In this document: positions 1 to 10,700 of the stretch, in pieces | Layout: each line of letters starts with the position of its first letter | Position numbering within the stretch: position 1 is the first letter of the stretch | Assembly (NCBI RefSeq): GCF_026914265.1 | Contig: NC_069126.1 | Location: forward strand, 42,612,522 to 42,676,521 | Reading direction: 5' to 3' | DNA: 64,000 bases | DNA from: Mya arenaria | Lineage: Eukaryota > Mollusca > Bivalvia > Myida > Myidae | Translations under genes and position numbers: made by a program | Notes under the pieces: generated by a model | What the model was told of the DNA's origin: nothing | What the model saw: only the letters and a program-made list of their open reading frames with translations | Databases searched by the model: none

Positions 1-2401
1 GGATGTGTCCACATTGTGTGCGGTGTGTATACGGGAGTGTCTACATTGTGTTCTGTGTTTATACGGGTGTGTCTACATTGTCTGCGGTGTTTATACGGAT
101 GTGTCTACATTGTGTGCGGTGTTTATACGGGTGTGTCCACATTGTGTTCGGTGTGTATACGGGTGTGCCTACATTGTGTGTGATGTGTATTCTGAAGTGT
201 CTACATTGTGTGCGGTGTGTATACGGGAGTGTCTACATTGTGTGCGGTGTGTATAACGGTGTTTCCACATTGTGTGCGGTGTGTATACGGGTGTGTCCGC
301 ATTGTGTATGGTGTGTATACGGGAGTGTATACACTTTGTGTGGTTTGTATACGGGTGTGTCTACCTTGTGTGCGGTGTGTATACGGGTGTGTCCACATTG
401 TGTGTGGTGTATACGGGTGTGTCTACATTGTGTGTGGTGTGTATACGGGTGTGTCTACATTATGTGTGGTGTGTATACGGGAGTGTATACATTGTGTGCG
501 GTGTGTATACGGGTGTGTATACATTGTGTGCGGTGTGTATACGGGTGTGTCTACATTATGTGTGGTGTGTATACGGGTGTGTCTACATTATGTGTGGTGT
601 GTATACGGGAGTGTATACATTGTGTGCGGTGTGTATACGGGTGTGTATACATTGTGTGCGGTGTGTATACGGGTGTATCTACATTATGTGTGGTGTGTAT
701 ACGGGTGTGTCTACATTGTGTGTGGTGTGTATACGGGAGTGTATACATTGTGTGCGGTGTGTATACGGGTGTGTCTACCTTGTGTGCGGTGTTTATACGG
801 GTGTGTCCACATTGTGTGTGGTGTTTATACGGGTTTGCCTTCATTGTGTGCGGTGTGTATACGTGTGTGTCTACCTTGTTTGCGGTGTGTATACGGGTGT
901 GTCTACATTGTGAGTGGTGTGTATACGGGTGAGCCTACCTTGTGTGCGGTGTTTAAACGGGTGTGTCTACCTTGTGTGGGGTGTTTATACGGGTGTGTCT
1001 ACCTTGTGTGCGGTGTGTATACGAATGTGTCTACTTTGTGTGCGCTGTTTATACGGGTGTGTCTACCTTGTGTGTGGTGTATATATGGGTGTGTCAACCT
1101 TGTTTGAGGTGTATATACGGGTGTGTCTACCTTGCGTGCGGTGTTTATACGGGTGTGCCTTCATTGTGTGGGTTGTTTATACGGATGTGTCTACATTGTG
1201 TGTGGTGTTTATACGGGTGTGTCTACATTGTGTATGGTATGTATACGGGTATGTCTACATTGTGTGTGGTGTATATACTGGTGTGTCTACCTTGTGTGCG
1301 GTGTGTACACCGGTGTGTCCACCTTTTGTGTGGTGTGTATACGGGTGTGTCCACATTGTGTGTGGTGTGTATAAGGATGTGTCTACCTTGTGTGTGGTAT
1401 TTATACGGGTGTGTCAACATTGTGTGTGGTGTGTATACGGGTGTGTCAACATTGTGTGCGGGGTGTGTCTACATTGTGTGTGGTGTGTATACGGGTGTGT
1501 CAACATTGTGTGCATTGTGTATTCGGGTGTGTCAACATTGTGTGCGGTGTGTGTCTACATTGTGTGTGGTGTGTATACGGGTGTGTCAACATTGTGTGCG
1601 GTGTGTATACGGGTGTGTCTACATTGTGTGTGGTGTATATACGGATGTGTCTTCATTGTGTGTGGTGTTTATACGGGTGTGTCTACCTTGTGTGTGATGT
1701 GTATACGGGTGTGTCAACATTGTGTGCGGTGTGTATACGGGTTTGTCTACATTGTGTGCGGTGTATATACGGATGTGTCTTCATTGTGTGCGGTGTGTAT
1801 ACGAGTGTGTCTACATTGTGTGCGGTGTGTATACGGGTGTGTCCACATTTTGTGCGGTGTGTATACGGGTGTGTCTACCTTGTGTGTATTGTGTATACGG
1901 GTGTGTCTACATTGTGTGTGGTGTGTATACGGGTGTGTCTACCTTGTGTGCGGTGTGTATACGGGTGTGCCTACATTGTGTGTGGTGTATACAGGTGTGT
2001 CTACATTGTATGTAGTGTTTATACGGGTGTGTCTGCCTTGTTTGCGGTGTTCATACGGGTGTGTCTACATTGTGTGCAGTGTATACACGGGTGTGTCTAC
2101 AATGTGTGCATTGTTTATACGGGTGTGTCTACATTGTGTGCAGTGTTAATACTGGTGTGTCTACCTTGTTTGCTGTGTTTATACGAGTGTGTCTACATTA
2201 TTTGTGGTGTTTATACGGGTGTGTCTACCTTGTGTGCGGTGTTTATATGAGTGTGTTTACCTTGTGTGCTGTGTTTATACGAGTGTGTCTGCCTTGTGTG
2301 TGGTGTTTATACTGGTGTGTTTGTCTTGTTTGCTGTGTTTATACGGGTGTGTCTTCTTTGTGTGCGGTGTTTATACGAGTTTGTCTTCCTTGTGTGCAGT
2401 G

Positions 2402-2840
2402 TTTAAACGGGTGTGTCTACATTGTGTGCTGTGTTTATTCGAGTGTGTCAACATCTGTGCGCTGTTTATACCAGAATGTGTACATTGTTTGCGGTGTTTA
2501 TACGAGTGTGTCTACCATGAGTGCGGTGTTTATACTGGTGTGTCTACCATGGGTGCGGTGTTTATACCAGAATGTCTATATTTTGTGCGGTGTTTATACT
2601 GTTGTGTCTACCTTGTGTGCGGTGTTTATACGAGTGTGTCTACCTTTTTTGCTGTGTTTATACGGGTGTGTCTGCCTTGTGTGCGGTGTTTATACGGGAG
2701 TGTCTACCTTGTGTGCGGTGTTTATACTTGTGTGTCTACATTGTGTGCAGTGTGTATACGGGTGTGTCTACATTGTGTGTAGTGTTTATACTGGTGTGTC
2801 TACCATAAGTGCGGTGTTTATACTGATGTGTCTACCATGA
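2402..2840. repeat. Higher-order duplicated block in the minisatellite, copy 1
   Basis: A run of rare unit variants (TTTATTCGAG, TTTATACCAGAATG, CCATGGGTG, CCATAAGTG, in that order) recurs at 4542-4980 in the same order with an offset of 2140 bp. The array therefore grew partly by duplication of multi-unit blocks, not only unit by unit. Confidence 0.8.
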
Positions 2841-4541
2841 GTGCGGTGTTTATATGAGTGTGTCTACCTTGTGTGGTGTTTATACTTGTGTGTCTGCCTT
2901 GTTTGCTGTGTTTATACTGGTGTGTCTTCCTTGTGTGCGGTGTTTATACGGGAGTGTCTACCTTGTGTGCGGTGTTTATACGAGTGTGTCTACATTGTGT
3001 GCAGTGTGTACACGGGTGTGTCTACAAGGTGTGTATTGTTTATACGGGTGTGTCTACATTGTGTGCAGTGTTTATACGGGTGTGTCTACCTTGTGTATGG
3101 TGTGTATACGAGTGTGTCTACCTTGTTTGCGGTGTTTATACGAGTGTGTCTACATTATTTGTTGTGTTTATACGGGTGTGTCTACCTTGTGTGCGGTGTT
3201 TATATGAGTGTGTTTACCTTGTGTGCGGTGTTTATACTAGTGTGTCTACCTTGTGTGTGGTGTTTATACTGGTGTGTCTGCCTTGTTTACTGTGTTTATA
3301 TGGGTGTGTCTGCCTTGTGTGCAGTGTTTATACGAGTGTGTCTACCTTGTGTGCGGTGTTTATACGAGTGTGTCTGCCTTGTGTGCAGTGTTTATACGAG
3401 TGTGTCTGCCTTGTGTGCGGTGTTTATACGAGTGTGTCTGCCTTGTGTGCAGTGTTTATACGAGTGTGTCTGCCTTGTGTGCGGTGTTTATACGAGTGTG
3501 TCTGCCTTGTGTGCGGTGTTTATACGAGTGTGTCTGCCTTGTGTGCTGTGTTTATACGAGTGTGTCTGCCTTGTGTGCAGTGTTTATACGAGTGTTTGTA
3601 CCTTGTGTGCGGTGTTTATACGAGTGTGTCTACCTTGTGTGCAGTGTTTATACTGGTGTGTCTGCCTTGTGTGCTGTGTTTATACGAGTGTGTCTGCCTT
3701 GTGTGCAGTGTTTATACGAGTGTTTCTACCTTGTGTGTGGTGTTTATACGAGTGTGTCTACCTTTTGTGCAGTGTTTATACTGGTGTGTCTGCCTTGTGT
3801 GCTGTGTTTATACGAGTGTGTCTGCCTTGTGTGCTGTGTTTATACGAGTGTGTCTGCCTTGTGTGCTGTGTTTATACGAGTGTGTCTGCCTTGTGTGCTG
3901 TGTTTATACGAGTGTGTTTACCTTGTGTGAGGTGTTTAAACGGGTGTGTCTACATTGTGTGTAGTGTGTATACGGGTGTGTCTACATTTGTGCGCTGTTA
4001 ATACCAGAATGTGTACATTGTTTGCGGTGTTTATACGAGTGTGTCTACCTTGTGTGTGGTGTATATACTGGTGTGTCTGCCTTGTGTGCTGTGTTTATAC
4101 GAGTGTGTCTGCCTTGTGTGCGGTGTTTATACTGGTGTGTCTGCCTTGTGTGCTGTGTTTATACGAGTGTGTCTGCCTTGTGTGCGGTGTTTATACTGGT
4201 GTGTCTGCCTTGTGTGCTGTGTTTATACGAGTGTGTCTGCCTTGTGTGCTGTGTTTATACGAGTGTTTCTGCCTTGTGTGCGGTGTTTATACTGGTGTGT
4301 GTACCTTGTGTGTGGTGTTTATACGAATGTGTCTGCCTTGTTTGCGGTGTTTAAACTGGTGTGTCTGCCTTGTGTGCTGTGTTTATACGAGTGTGTCTGC
4401 CTTGTGTGCTGTGTTTATACGAGTGTGTCTGCCTTGTGTGCTGTGTTTATACGAGTGTGTCTACCTTGTGTGCAGTGTTTAAACGGGTGTGTCTACCATG
4501 AGTGCGGTGTTTATACTGGTGTGTCTACCATGAGTGCGGTG

Positions 4542-4980
4542 TTTAAACGGGTGTGTCTTCATTGTGTGCTGTGTTTATTCGAGTGTGTCTACATTTGTGC
4601 GCTGTTTATACCAGAATGTGTACATTGTTTGCGGTGTTTATACGAGTGTGTCTACCATGAGTGCGGTGTTTATACTGGTGTGTCTACCATGGGTGTGGTG
4701 TTTATACCAGAATGTCTATATTTTGTACGGTGTTTATACGGTTGTGTCTACCTTGTGTGCGATGTTTATACGGGTGTGTCTACCTTTTTTGCTGTGTTTA
4801 TATGAGTGTGTCTGCCTTGTGTGCGGTGTTTATACGGGAGTGTCTAATTTGTGTGCGGTGTTTATACGAGTGTGTCTACATTGTGTGCAGTGTGTATACG
4901 GGTGTTTCTACATTGTGTGTAGTATTTATACTGATGTGTCTACCATAAGTGCGGTGTTTATACTGATGTGTCTACCATGA
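4542..4980. repeat. Higher-order duplicated block in the minisatellite, copy 2
   Basis: Second copy of the block at 2402-2840, differing at scattered bases. It ends where the homogeneous CTACCATGAGTG sub-array begins. Confidence 0.8.
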
Positions 4981-5585
4981 GTGCGGTGTTTATACTGATG
5001 TGTCTACCATGAGTGCGGTGTTTATACGGGTGTGTCTACCATGAGTGCGGTTTTTATACGGGTGTGTCTACCATGAGTGCGGTTTTTATACGGGTGTGTC
5101 TACCATGAGTGCGGTGTTTATACGGGTGTGTCTACCATGAGTGCGGTTTTTATACGGGTGTGTCTACCATGAGTGCGGTGTTTATACAGGTGTGTCTACC
5201 ATGAGTGCGGTTTTTATACGGGTGTGTCTACCATGAGTGCGGTTTTTATACGGGTGTGTCTACCATGAGTGCGGTGTTTATACGGGTGTGTCTACCATGA
5301 GTGCGGTGTTTATACGGGTGTGTCTACCATGAGTGCGGTGTTTATACGGGTGTGTCTACCATGAGTGCGGTGTTTATACGGGTGTGTCTACCATGAGTGC
5401 GGTTTTTATACGGGTGTGTCTACCATGAGTGCGGTTTTTATACGGGTGTGTCTACCATGAGTGCGGTGTTTATACGGATGTGTCTACCATGAGTGCGGTG
5501 TTTATACTGGTGTGTCTACCATGAGTGCGGTGTTAATACGGGTGTGTCTACCTTGTTAGCGGTGTTTATACTGGTGTGTCTACCA
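4955..5585. repeat. Homogenised ATGAGTG sub-array within the minisatellite
   Basis: About 19 consecutive 32-bp units carry TCTACCATGAGTGCGG and differ almost only at TGTTTATAC versus TTTTTATAC. The ATGAG variant introduces TGA, so this part is closed in at least one frame, unlike the rest. Low divergence between units suggests recent expansion or gene conversion. Confidence 0.85.
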
Positions 5586-5813
5586 TGAGTGCGGTGTTTA
5601 TACGAGAATGTCTACATTGTGTGCGGTGTTTATACGGTTGTGTCTACCTTGTGTGCGGTGTTTATACGGGTGTGTCTACCTTGTGTGCGGTGTTTATACG
5701 TGTTTGTCTACATTGTGTTCGGTGTTTATACGGGTGTGTCTACCTTGTTTGCGGTGTTTATACGGGTGTGTTTACCTTGTGTGCAGTGTTTCAACGGGTG
5801 TTTCACATGGTAA

Positions 5814-7180
5814 TGCATTAAAATTCAAATAAATACATGTACCTATGTTAGTTGCCGTTTATATTTATTTTACATATATCATCATTTAAACAGTTAAATA
5901 TTAATTTTATTTCACTGATTGATCTCTATGAACGCCCGGAAAGCATATGATAAAAAATATTAAAACTATACTTCATAATGGACATTCAATCGTTCTTAAG
6001 TTGCACTCTCACATATCGAACGTTTTGACAACTGTTTTATATTTTCTTCCGAAACGAGTCATTTTTTGCAAAATTCCATGGAAATCAGTTCAATAAGGCT
6101 GCTGACAAAAATAAGATCGCAGATATTTATATTTAAGTTCAAAAAATGATGTTTTATGCATTTTTCTTAAATTGTTAGTAACTGTTTAAGCCATAAAACA
6201 TTAATTTTCGAACGGAAATGTGAACATCTGCGATCTGATCTTTTGTCAGCCGTCTTTTATCATTGGTTTACAGATACGTACGCAAAAATTTGGCCTTTCC
6301 AAGACAAAATATAAAAAAAAGTTGTAAAATGGTATATCTGTAAGAGTGCAGCTTTAAACATACTCCAAAAAGTGTTTAAGGCTCTCTGACGTCACCTTTT
6401 TCCCATAATTAGGTGATAGGTGGCGCTGTTTTTCATTGTGAAGCGCGCTGCCAGTCGAGCGGTTATTATTTATAGTTTAAATTTAATAGATTAAATTTCT
6501 TTCTTTAAATAACATTGACAATTAATTTATTAAAAGTCAATATCCAGTGCTATCAATTCACTAGTTTTATTCTTGTCACATAATCATAAGTAAATAAATA
6601 AATTGAGAGTCAATACAATATCATAAAGAACTAGATACAAAAAATGGCACAAGTTAAATAAACAAAAAATATTAAACTTTAATACCATAAATATGCAATT
6701 GCGCACATGTTTGGTTTTACTTTCAAATTTGTAAAGCCCAATTAATCGCGTGAACGGATTAACGCGTCGGTCAATTGTGGATGATCATTGTTTATTGTTT
6801 CCGATTACGTTTCAGTAATTTTAAACTCCGGATTAAACAAAATACGAGATCGTTTATTGATTAGGAACAATAGCTTAAGAACAGCTAAACTGAATACAAA
6901 AAGTGTTGAAATTGCAAAATGAATTTTATTTTTTGTGATCTATTATGTGAAAGTGTTTGTAAACTATTACACACAGTGTATATATTTATATTTCTTCTAC
7001 TGCGACTTCTATACGAATCCGTGAGGTTTTAACCATTTTTAATAATTTCAGACTTTTAAGATTTAAAAATAAGTGTATCATTTTATAAACGTGTATATGG
7101 ACTTTTAATCTTAAACACAGGCATATAATGTAGATATTCAAAGAAAATGAACGAAACAAATAATTAATCATTGATTGAAG
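5814..7180. other. Non-coding region upstream of the CAP gene
   Basis: AT-rich sequence with one MITE (6000-6353). No coding region was recognised. The 5' UTR and promoter of the CAP gene presumably lie in the last few hundred bases, but I cannot place a transcription start; no convincing TATA/initiator pair stands out. Confidence 0.6.
6000..6353. mobile_element. Foldback MITE, TTAA-target family, copy 1
   Basis: Ends are GTTGCACTCTCACATAT and the inverted form closing in AGAGTGCAGCT, flanked by TTAA at 5996-5999 and 6354-6357. The two halves are imperfect complements through the whole element, with the centre near GTTAGTAACTG. Four further copies are at 37332, 42573, 45441 and 53916. A TTAA target is typical of piggyBac- or Kolobok-type transposases; no coding capacity is present. 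Confidence 0.88.
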
Positions 7181-7728
7181 ATGGATGCTGGACTATTAAA
7201 CTCTGATACTTCAATTGCTGAAGACGTCTTGGGCATACAGAAATCGTTGGACGACCTAAAAGACAATTTGTGTCTACAGCAAGATGTCGTTGCGCGAGAT
7301 TTCGAAACACGATTACGTCACGCTTATGATGACGTCATAACTGATATAAATCAAATACGAGACAGGGTAAACTGTCTAGGCAGCGGATACGCGTCGGAAT
7401 CGGAACTACTTTCATGTAATCCAAAACGTTCCAATAAAACTAACGCCAATGAATTTAAATACAAAAAGAATAAGGTTAAAAAATCAAATTTAAGATACAG
7501 CAGGTCTGTGGATTTTTCTGAAACCATAGATTTGACAGATGGTCTCAAACGATTTATTCCGATTGAACGAAGATTCGGTCAAAGTCTACGAAGTTTGTGT
7601 GCGAGTTCAGTGAGTATTTGGTCGAGTGTGAAGTGTAGAGCGCACGTGCCAGGATACGGATGTTGTTTCCATGGAGACGGAAAAACGCTGCCCTATCGAT
7701 CATACACTCCTTGGTATGCTGAACGAAG
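7181..7728 (+). CDS. CAP gene, coding exon 1
   Basis: Starts at ATG in TTGAAGATGG; an in-frame TTG two codons upstream is not a likely start. Encodes the N-terminal extension: an acidic/helical segment, then a Lys-rich patch, then a Cys-containing end. The donor is GAACGAAG|GTAAAT, leaving two bases. I recognise no domain in this exon, so its link to the CAP exons rests on splice phase, strand and spacing. Confidence 0.72.
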
Positions 7729-10700
7729 GTAAATATAATATTATTAAAGCAATGAACAATATTATTTCGAGGGGTGAATGCGAAAATATTCTAAGTGACA
7801 TTAAATAAAGAAGAAGATAGAACCTTTTCGCTTTCACTCCTCGATTTATTCATACACGAATCAGTTTAAAGTAATTGTTAGATGACATGGAGTAAATTCT
7901 TAATGGATATGAATGGGCGGGTGAGCGAAGCGAACGAGCCCTTCTTACTCATTAAGAAATTACTGCAGGTCATATAACTGACTAAGAATACAACCTCATT
8001 AGCTGATACATTGGCAATGCAAAATCTGACGCAGGGAGTGTGTATTGGATGAGTGACAGTAGGTGGACCTTTAAACACCCGTGAAAGGTGAACTTCTTAA
8101 TGATTAAGTCTAGCACTTAATGATTTCGTATCTGGAATTCCATTGGCTTATAATGTAGGTTGTGTTCTAAATAGTTTTAATTTTTGTAATATTATTAAAT
8201 GTTTAATCTCATTCAGATGCAATTTTGATTTTACAGAGATTGTTTTCATGTTTGGAGCATTAATAACAGCATGAAATTATTCAATCGATGGACATCGTGC
8301 ATTAAAAACATTAACTGTAACTATTTAACCCTAAACTGTCTGTTAAAGGGACAAGACACCAGATGGTCCCAAAATTGGCAAATACAGTATGACTTAAAAA
8401 AAGTAGTTAGTTTGAGGCCGATTATACATCACTTTACATGATTACAAGACTATTTCGTTGTTTTCTCAGCTGAGTTTACCCGTTTAAAAATAGCGTATCA
8501 TGGTTTCCGAGTTATGCACCAGTCAATTGCAACCACATCCAACCCCCCCACCCCCACCCCCAGGTCCGGGGGTATACCGGGGATAGCCAGGGAAATGGGC
8601 CGTGTTTTTACCTTTCAGGTGGCCCCGCTGTGCCGGGTGAATGCGGTGGTTTTGTCTTCGCGCAAAATTTAGCGGGGAATTTGCCTTACCTAGGCTCCCT
8701 GGGGTGCGGGGGCATTTGGCGGGATTTGACCATCTGTTCGTCCCCGAAGGGCGGAGATTTTATCCGGGGTTGGCTGGACCGAAAGAAAAAGTCCCCGCTA
8801 TTCCCCGGACCTGGGGGGGGGCGTGGTTACAATTGACTGGTGCATTAATAGTGTAACTTAAGCATGTGAAAGTCTGGTGATTAGTACATATACATATACC
8901 GACGCTATTTTCAAATTTACTTGAATTTACGTTGTACACAAACCAAGTAAATTTAGCAATGGAAACATACGCAAAAACTGAGAAAGTTACACGCGTCGTT
9001 ATTTTTATTGCTATTGTCTGATGTCTAGTCCCATTAAGATCCCCGAACTGTAAAAGTAGTTAAAAACATTTGTGACGCTTTAGAGTCCGATCAGTATCAA
9101 CTGCAAGCTTCGACAGCGTGCTAGACCACGATTGCCCATGGAGTTCCTGTGATGACGTCACAGATGACAACGCATTTTGTGACGTCAGTCATGACTGGAG
9201 AGTTAAGGTCGCTCCTCATATGTGGGAAGGTTGGCCAGTGCCAGGAGTAGGACCATGTGAATTGGAAAAGGCCCGGATGTTACTCAAAAGTATGTTGAAA
9301 TATTCATTGAAGCCATATCGCGACATCAGTCTGAGCACCTCCGCCACTTTCCATCGAAAATGACCTCAAATACGACGTCATAACAATTTAAATTTCAACA
9401 CGCTGCAAGTCGATCGCGTAGTAATATAAACTTTGACATCTAGCCCAAAGATTCTTCTCTTATGAATCATAATCATTTATGCAATTATAAACTTTATTGG
9501 GAATCAATTTAAACTTAGTAATAAAAGATACACATATAAACACTACAAATAACCATTATTACTACTATTATTATTATTTTTACATACACCGACATACATC
9601 CGAGGTTGTTTTCGATGCAATATTGTCGAGGTTTTTCGAATGACCGTTACTTGTGAGGTTGGTGTGTTTTTAAAAAAAATGTGAGCTGATGTTCTTACAA
9701 ACTCGTGTTAAATTGACACTTCCGATGCCTTAATACCATCATTAATACCATCATTTCTCAGAAGAAATATTTCGATGCGTGTGTGGTCTGATTGTGGAGC
9801 TATTAAGATGTTTTTTATCCATTGTCGTTTGTGCATTGGTCTTGAGCTACTTAAGAGGTTTTATTTTTGAAATTTCGACAACAGGCCCCAATTTCTCGAA
9901 ACTTCTTAAGTTTAACAGGCCTAAGTAGCTTATTTCAATTAGCCAAAATACATACTGAAATTGAATTTTGATAAATGAAAAATGGTTTATTGTGATTATC
10001 TTAAATATTATAAGTACGAGGTTTACCGAGTTTCCGCAAAACACCCTGCGCGAGTGTCGGGATGAACCTATCTTACACGAGCGGCTATGGTAGATGCTTT
10101 TTCTCACACCTCAGTTAAACAAAATTAAGTAAAAATGTATTTTTTGCTGGAACTCTTTTGTGCTTAGTGAAAATAAGTGTGTATGGATGTGCGATAGCAC
10201 GTGGTTGCCATGGATATGCGCGCAGTGATCCAGTTAATGTTAATAGTCAATCGGTCTTTTTAAATAGATCTAAGGAGGATAAAGGATTATTTCTTGAATG
10301 GTGCTTGAAAACTGTTTTATGGTGACATTTGAAGCGAGAAATAATTAATTAGCGTTCTAAATATTACCATAAGACAAGATTTCCTTGATGCTACTGACGA
10401 CAGTCTTCAACAAGGGAGGTAATTACAATGTGGTGACCATTAAAAAAGGAGTTCCATACGGGCATTTTATCTTCGCCCGTGGGCAAGATAAGAATATCTA
10501 GCATTGTTAAGTTATTGGATCTACTTATCTGAGGTGGGAGAAAAGGTATATCTAAAGTATAAAAACTCTTAAAGAAGTTAACATTACGCAATTCACTGAA
10601 AACCAAAAATATTGATATTAGCTTAATCTTGTTATAAGGGACTTAAGCAGTTTCGAGAAATTCGGGCCTGGGATTGACCCTGTAATTTTCATTGTCTTAT

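Larger units (their letters stand above)
1..5813. repeat. 32-bp tandem minisatellite array (about 180 units)
   Basis: The whole stretch is a head-to-tail array of a GT-rich 32-bp unit whose core reads TGTGTCTACATTGTGTGCGG followed by TGTGTATACGGG. Because 32 is not a multiple of 3 and the common unit has no stop codon, all three forward frames stay open for hundreds of codons and each shows the same 32-residue Cys/Val/Tyr-rich cycle; parts of the reverse strand are open too. This explains the long apparent ORFs without any gene. The array starts before base 1 and ends in degenerate units at about 5813. Variants are regional: TGTGTATAC units dominate to about 2.0 kb, TGTTTATAC units after that, and CTGCCTTGTGTGC units at 3.3-4.5 kb. 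Confidence 0.95.
7729..9083 (+). other. CAP gene intron 1
   Basis: Holds a short hairpin repeat (7768-7843), an imperfect foldback around 7878-7975 with a GGGTGAGCGAAGCGAACGAG centre, and a 330-bp Harbinger-like MITE (8515-8844). No exon recognised. Confidence 0.7.

Noticed and set aside
3..4001. Long Cys/Val/Tyr-rich open frames (up to 411 codons) on the plus strand and shorter minus-strand ones
   Set aside because: All are the 32-bp array read in different frames; the same residue cycle appears in every frame, with no start context, splice signals or domain.
1..5813. CRISPR array
   Set aside because: Units are contiguous with no unique spacers, and the host is eukaryotic.
8630..8856. Two overlapping 70-codon plus-strand frames
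   Set aside because: Inside the GC-rich MITE, where stops are rare in any frame.
9290..9363. Extension of CAP exon 2 beyond 9289
   Set aside because: Runs into a transposable element; splicing at CAAAA|GTATGT gives the phase needed for the CAP exon at 10835.
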